Shown here in pieces: positions 59,373 to 64,000 of a stretch of 64,000 nucleotides of DNA. Every line of letters begins with the position of its first letter. The first letter of the stretch is position 1. The translations under genes and the position numbers were made by a program. Where the stretch lies: contig CAYUZU010000005.1 of the NCBI GenBank assembly GCA_964448675.1, positions 62,001 to 126,000 on the forward strand. The letters are read 5' to 3'. The DNA comes from CAYUZU01 sp964448675 (lineage in GTDB: Bacteria; Planctomycetota; Phycisphaerae; UBA1845; Fen-1342). Under the pieces are notes generated by a model, which worked only from the letters and a program-made list of their open reading frames with translations, was not told the DNA's origin and searched no databases.

Positions 59373-59627
59373 GTGACCGAGCAGACCAGCCCGAATGAGA
59401 AGCCCGTCGCCGAGCGTGCCCGCGAGGTGATCGAGAGTTTCCGCCCGTATATCCAGGCGGATGGTGGCGACATTGATTTCCTGGGGTTCGAGGGCGGCGT
59501 GGTGACGGTGCGGCTGCGGGGGGCGTGCTCGGGGTGTCCGCACGCGTCGATGACGCTCAAGGCCGGGGTGGAACGTCACTTGCGCGAGCGTGTCCCCGAG
59601 GTGCAGGAAGTCGTGAACGTGCCTTAA
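59373..59627 (+). CDS. NifU-like Fe-S scaffold domain protein
   Basis: 84 residues, a stand-alone NifU C-terminal domain. 'IQADGGDIDFLGFEGGVVTVRLRGACSGCPHASMTLKAGVER' holds the conserved DGGD and the CxxC (C51-x2-C54) that binds a [4Fe-4S] cluster, passed on to target enzymes. The NfuA N-terminal A-type domain is absent. The start is GTG at 59373 after AGGAGAG. It follows the tRNA by 34 bp. Confidence 0.92.
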   Translation: MTEQTSPNEKPVAERAREVIESFRPYIQADGGDIDFLGFEGGVVTVRLRGACSGCPHASMTLKAGVERHLRERVPEVQEVVNVP

Positions 59628-59694
59628 CGATCAGGGCGATTTCAACGCTGCGGCGGGTTTCAATGGAATTCTTCGGAGTTCGGTTGAAGTTCTA

Positions 59695-59723
59695 TTTGTA
59701 CGGTGCTGGCGTTCTGCTATAGT
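59695..59723 (+). promoter_or_regulatory. Extended -10 promoter for a candidate small RNA
   Basis: TGC-TATAGT (59715-59723) is an extended -10; the -35 at 59695-59700 (TTTGTA) is weak but at 17-bp spacing. Start near 59730. Confidence 0.55.
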
Positions 59724-59729
59724 TTGATT

Positions 59730-59796
59730 CGCCCGAGTGGCGCGAGGCTCGTACGGGTGTCCCCCCGGCCCGTCGGCCCCCCCTCGGGCCTTTTTT
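59730..59796 (+). ncRNA. Candidate 67-nt small RNA with C-rich loops
   Basis: The predicted transcript begins at the GCCCGAG arm (59731-59737), which pairs with CTCGGGC (59783-59789). An inner ACGGG / CCCGT hairpin (59753-59757 with 59769-59773) exposes a run of six C in its loop. A second C-run lies at 59777-59783. It ends in TTTTTT at 59791-59796. C-rich loops can pair with ribosome-binding sites, as in known SD-blocking sRNAs; that is an inference. It could also be a late terminator of the NifU-like gene. I know of no RNA family with this shape. Confidence 0.45.
59767..59796 (+). terminator. Intrinsic terminator
   Basis: GGCCCG (59767-59772) with CGGGCC (59785-59790), then six T. It terminates the candidate small RNA and may also stop NifU-like read-through. 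Confidence 0.75.
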
Positions 59797-59995
59797 ATGC
59801 GCGGCCCGTGGCGGGGGCTTGAGAGGCGACGTTGCCGCAGAAACGTTTCATTCCAGGGGGAAAACGGTTGCTTGCAGGCGGGCAGGTTGCTACGCTGAAT
59901 GAAAGAGCGCGGTGCGATTTGCGCACGCCCACGGGGCCCGGTTGAGCGGTTTGGCCGGGCCGTGCTGATGACGACGGAATAGCCTGGGGTACTTG

Positions 59996-60214
59996 ATGAG
60001 CGACGATCCGCAGATCATTCGTATCTATCCGTCTGCCGACGCCGCGCGGCAGGCCTGTGACGGTCAGCGCGGGGCAGGCCGCGCGTCGCTGATTCCACAC
60101 GAGCAACTCAAGCGCGAGCGGCTGATCCGGGGGATCGTGGAGCGGCTGCGGGCGTGCGACCTGGGGACGCTGGAGGCGGTGGCGTGCGTCTTTGATGCGG
60201 AGCGAAGTGCGTGA
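59996..60214 (+). CDS. Small hypothetical protein
   Basis: 72 residues from ATG 59996. Mixed alpha/beta, with no Cys, signal peptide or membrane helix; 'LIRGIVERLRACDLGTLEAV' is an amphipathic helix. Coding-like amino-acid composition and a clean start support it, but no family is recognised and the ribosome-binding site is weak. It may be non-coding. Confidence 0.45.
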   Translation: MSDDPQIIRIYPSADAARQACDGQRGAGRASLIPHEQLKRERLIRGIVERLRACDLGTLEAVACVFDAERSA

Positions 60215-60521
60215 GTGGGGGAGCGGGGGGCAAGCGCGACAGGCGCGACGGGATGGTTCGCGCTTCCTGCTGGTCGTGGCTCGGATGTCGGCGAGTGGAC
60301 CGCTGGGTGTCAGTGGCATACATTGCCGTCGCGCGGCTGCGTGGGTGAGTAGCCGTTGCACCGCCGGCTCTGGCTCGTGCGGTTCGGGGGCGGAACGCGA
60401 CGGGACGAAGCGGGGCCCTATCCCAGGACAATGCAGAGCAACCTCCTACCGCGCGTCCGACGAGCCGTCGGACGCTACGGGACGAAGCGGAGTGATGTTC
60501 TGCTGGTAGCGATGCGAGCGG
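60215..60521. other. Intergenic region with a strong stem and a 17-bp repeat
   Basis: 307 bp without a gene. A 10-bp stem GCGTCCGACG / CGTCGGACGC with AGC loop (60453-60475) may end the minus-strand glutamine synthetase transcript, though no T-run follows. GC-N-ACGGGACGAAGCGG (N is any base) occurs at 60397-60413 and 60474-60490 with one mismatch. Confidence 0.45.
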
Positions 60522-62654
<2,133 letters not shown>

Positions 62655-62904
62655 GGACCTGGCTCCTCCGTGATCCGCAAATGGGCGGGCCGGAGCCCGC
62701 GCCTGCACATAGCAACACCCTCAGCCCGGGCCGCGGGCAACGCGGCAAAGGCTGTGGAAGCGTAGATTGACCACCGTCCGGCACCGGGGCCGGACAGACA
62801 AACCGGACACGCTACATATATTCGGCTGGTCGAACAAGCAAAACTCGGTTTTTCCGGGGGTGTATTACGGTTTTCCGTAGTGGGGCGGCGCCGCCGGGCG
62901 GCGG

Positions 62905-63648
62905 CTACGACGAGGTTTCGGGCGCGAGGCTGGGGCGCGGGCGGCGCGGGTCGAGTTCGGGGCGACAGTTCGTGCCGAAGCCGGCGAGTCGACGGCGCAG
63001 GATCATCTGCCAGAGGTGCTGGCGGCCCATGTGGAAGAAATAGCCCGGTGCGAAGCGGCGCCGGTGGAGCTCGGCCAGGCGCAGGGCGGCGAGAAAGCTG
63101 GTGGGGCCGTCGAAGGGCGGCAGTAACTGGTAGCTGGCGTCGAGGTAGCCACGGATGTGGGCGTCGACGCCGACGTAGGGCGTGAGGCCGTGCGCGCGGG
63201 CAAAGTGGTCGGCGCGGCGATCTTCCCAGGGGAGCACGTTTTGCGCGTTGAAGACCTCGATGGCGTCGATCTGCGGGAGGATGCGGCGCAGGCCGGCGTC
63301 GCCGAGCGTGCCGTCGCAAAGGGTCGCGAAGGGATGCGGGGCGAGCACGAGGCCGCCCTGGTCGCGGATCTGGGCGACGGTTTCTTCGGCGGAGAGGCCG
63401 GGCGGGATGCGGTGTTGGAGGAAGAGGCCGATGATGTGGCCGTCGGCCGAGGAGACCTCTTCACCGACGATGATCTGGACGCCGCCGATCTCGCGGGCGG
63501 CGCGGGCGCCGTCGATTTCGTCGTGGTCGGTGATGGCGAGGCAGTCGACGCCGCGCTGGCGGGCGAGGTCGACCAGCTCGGCGGGCGAGGCGTTGCAGTC
63601 GAACGAGTAGTTCGTGTGAACGTGGATGACGGTCTTGCGCGTGGACAT
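62905..63648 (-). CDS. PHP-domain phosphoesterase
   Basis: 247 residues. The PHP metal-site motifs are visible in order: 'VIHVHTNYSFD' (HxH), 'LAITDHDEID' (DH), 'VGEEVSS' (Glu), 'LAPHPF' (His) and 'YVGVDAHI' (DxH). This is the shape of TrpH/RNase AM-type enzymes that hydrolyse short RNA or nucleoside phosphates, but other PHP proteins act on histidinol phosphate or DNA. The C-terminal 45 residues are basic and unrecognised. The start is ATG at 63646-63648. The 250-bp gap to glnN holds an ACGG-TTTT-CCGT stem near 62866-62877. Confidence 0.85.
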   Translation of the reverse strand: MSTRKTVIHVHTNYSFDCNASPAELVDLARQRGVDCLAITDHDEIDGARAAREIGGVQIIVGEEVSSADGHIIGLFLQHRIPPGLSAEETVAQIRDQGGLVLAPHPFATLCDGTLGDAGLRRILPQIDAIEVFNAQNVLPWEDRRADHFARAHGLTPYVGVDAHIRGYLDASYQLLPPFDGPTSFLAALRLAELHRRRFAPGYFFHMGRQHLWQMILRRRLAGFGTNCRPELDPRRPRPSLAPETSS

Positions 63649-63865
63649 CGCTCGTGGAACCGTGGTGCTCGGATTCTCGTTGGGAAGCCGCTACCCGTCT
63701 TTTCGGTCGGATCGACCCGCGGCGACACTGCGAGCTTAGCGACGCGGGCCGCGGAATCCAAGTGCAGGCCCGAATTGTGCGGCAAATCCGCGGCGAGGCG
63801 GGGCCAGCGGACATGGGCAGCGGAATGTCGGCGGCGGGAGGCCGCGCAGAAAAAGCGAGTACTGA
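63649..63865. other. Intergenic region, nothing identified
   Basis: 217 bp between the PHP gene and the riboswitch promoter. No gene, terminator or repeat recognised. It should hold the PHP gene's promoter on the minus strand. Confidence 0.5.
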
Positions 63866-63894
63866 TTGACCCGCGGGGGGCCGATGTCTATAGT
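63866..63894 (+). promoter_or_regulatory. Strong sigma-70-type promoter for the riboswitch transcript
   Basis: TTGACC (63866-63871), a 17-bp spacer and TATAGT (63889-63894), 5 of 6 each. The start is near 63901, so the riboswitch lies at the very 5' end of the RNA. Confidence 0.75.
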
Positions 63895-63916
63895 GACTGC
63901 CAGATCTTTGAAATTG

Positions 63917-64000
63917 TGGCCCTTATCAAGAGTAGCCGAGGGAACAGGCCCGAAGACGCTACAGCAACCTGGCGCCCCCAAGCCAAGGTGCTAATTCCTG
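63917..64000 (+). promoter_or_regulatory. SAM-I (S-box) riboswitch, 3' end outside window
   Basis: The aptamer core is clear: CTTATCAAGAG (63922-63932) with the kink-turn and P2 sequence GAGGGAACAGGCCCG (about 63938-63952), the conserved CAGCAACC (63962-63969), and AAGGTGCTAATTCC (63985-63998). These match the SAM-I consensus at the invariant places. It binds S-adenosylmethionine and normally shuts off methionine or sulfur genes. The 3' arm of P1 and the expression platform are beyond the edge, so the controlled gene is unknown. Confidence 0.9.

Overview
The window is about 64 kb of very GC-rich chromosome with closely packed genes on both strands. It looks like a member of the Planctomycetota, probably a Phycisphaerae-like lineage. 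The evidence is three large secreted proteins that share a C-terminal dockerin-like calcium tag built on 'WRDIDxFVA', 'DCNxNGIPDxC' calcium repeats, a type III glutamine synthetase, and many unrecognised secreted or TPR proteins beside ordinary housekeeping genes. This assignment is inferred from protein style and has not been tested with a marker gene.

Layout. 1-8.2 kb: end of a family 2 glycosyltransferase, RNase R (minus), an ACT-domain protein, a DUF2752 membrane protein, a TPR protein followed by rpsT, and a glycogen-synthase-like glycosyltransferase. 8.4-16.2 kb: a methyltransferase and two large secreted proteins on the minus strand (a 1056-residue multidomain protein and a subtilisin-like protease). 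16.5-26.7 kb: a minus-strand FHA / membrane protein / aroA group, hemW, a zinc peptidase lipoprotein, pyrC, a homocysteine methyltransferase, a secreted unknown, a GNAT enzyme and a methyltransferase. 26.8-28.6 kb: an SLC13/TrkA-C permease.

28.9-37.8 kb is the replication region, all on the minus strand: asd, GNAT, truD, dnaA, a 600-bp gap, then dnaN, dciA and gyrB. The gap between dnaA and dnaN has an AT-rich stretch, two DnaA-box-like 9-mers and a cluster of TGTCAG hexamers, and is the best oriC candidate here. 38.2-41.9 kb: an ABC exporter pair and membrane proteins. 42.1-48.1 kb: a secreted unknown, a cellulose-synthase-like glycosyltransferase and a secreted repeat protein. 48.5-53.4 kb: a 1531-residue modular secreted protein behind a strong promoter and a leader of about 340 nt. 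53.6-63.6 kb: a response regulator, two lipoproteins, cinA, a YgfZ-like protein, a short-variable-loop tRNA-Leu(UAA), a NifU-like protein, a candidate small RNA, glutamine synthetase III and a PHP phosphoesterase. The window ends inside a SAM-I riboswitch whose gene lies beyond the edge.

The most unexpected signal is outside the genes. At least ten intergenic spots carry short tandem arrays of degenerate 7-mers (three sequence families) or 8-mers (one family). Several start exactly at, or within a few bases of, a stop codon. Other candidates for a second look are the short-variable-arm tRNA-Leu, the 67-nt candidate RNA with its own promoter and terminator, the shared C-terminal tag, and the 'G-x-D-x-Y' solenoid-like repeat protein. 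I found no insertion sequence, phage, CRISPR array or rRNA.
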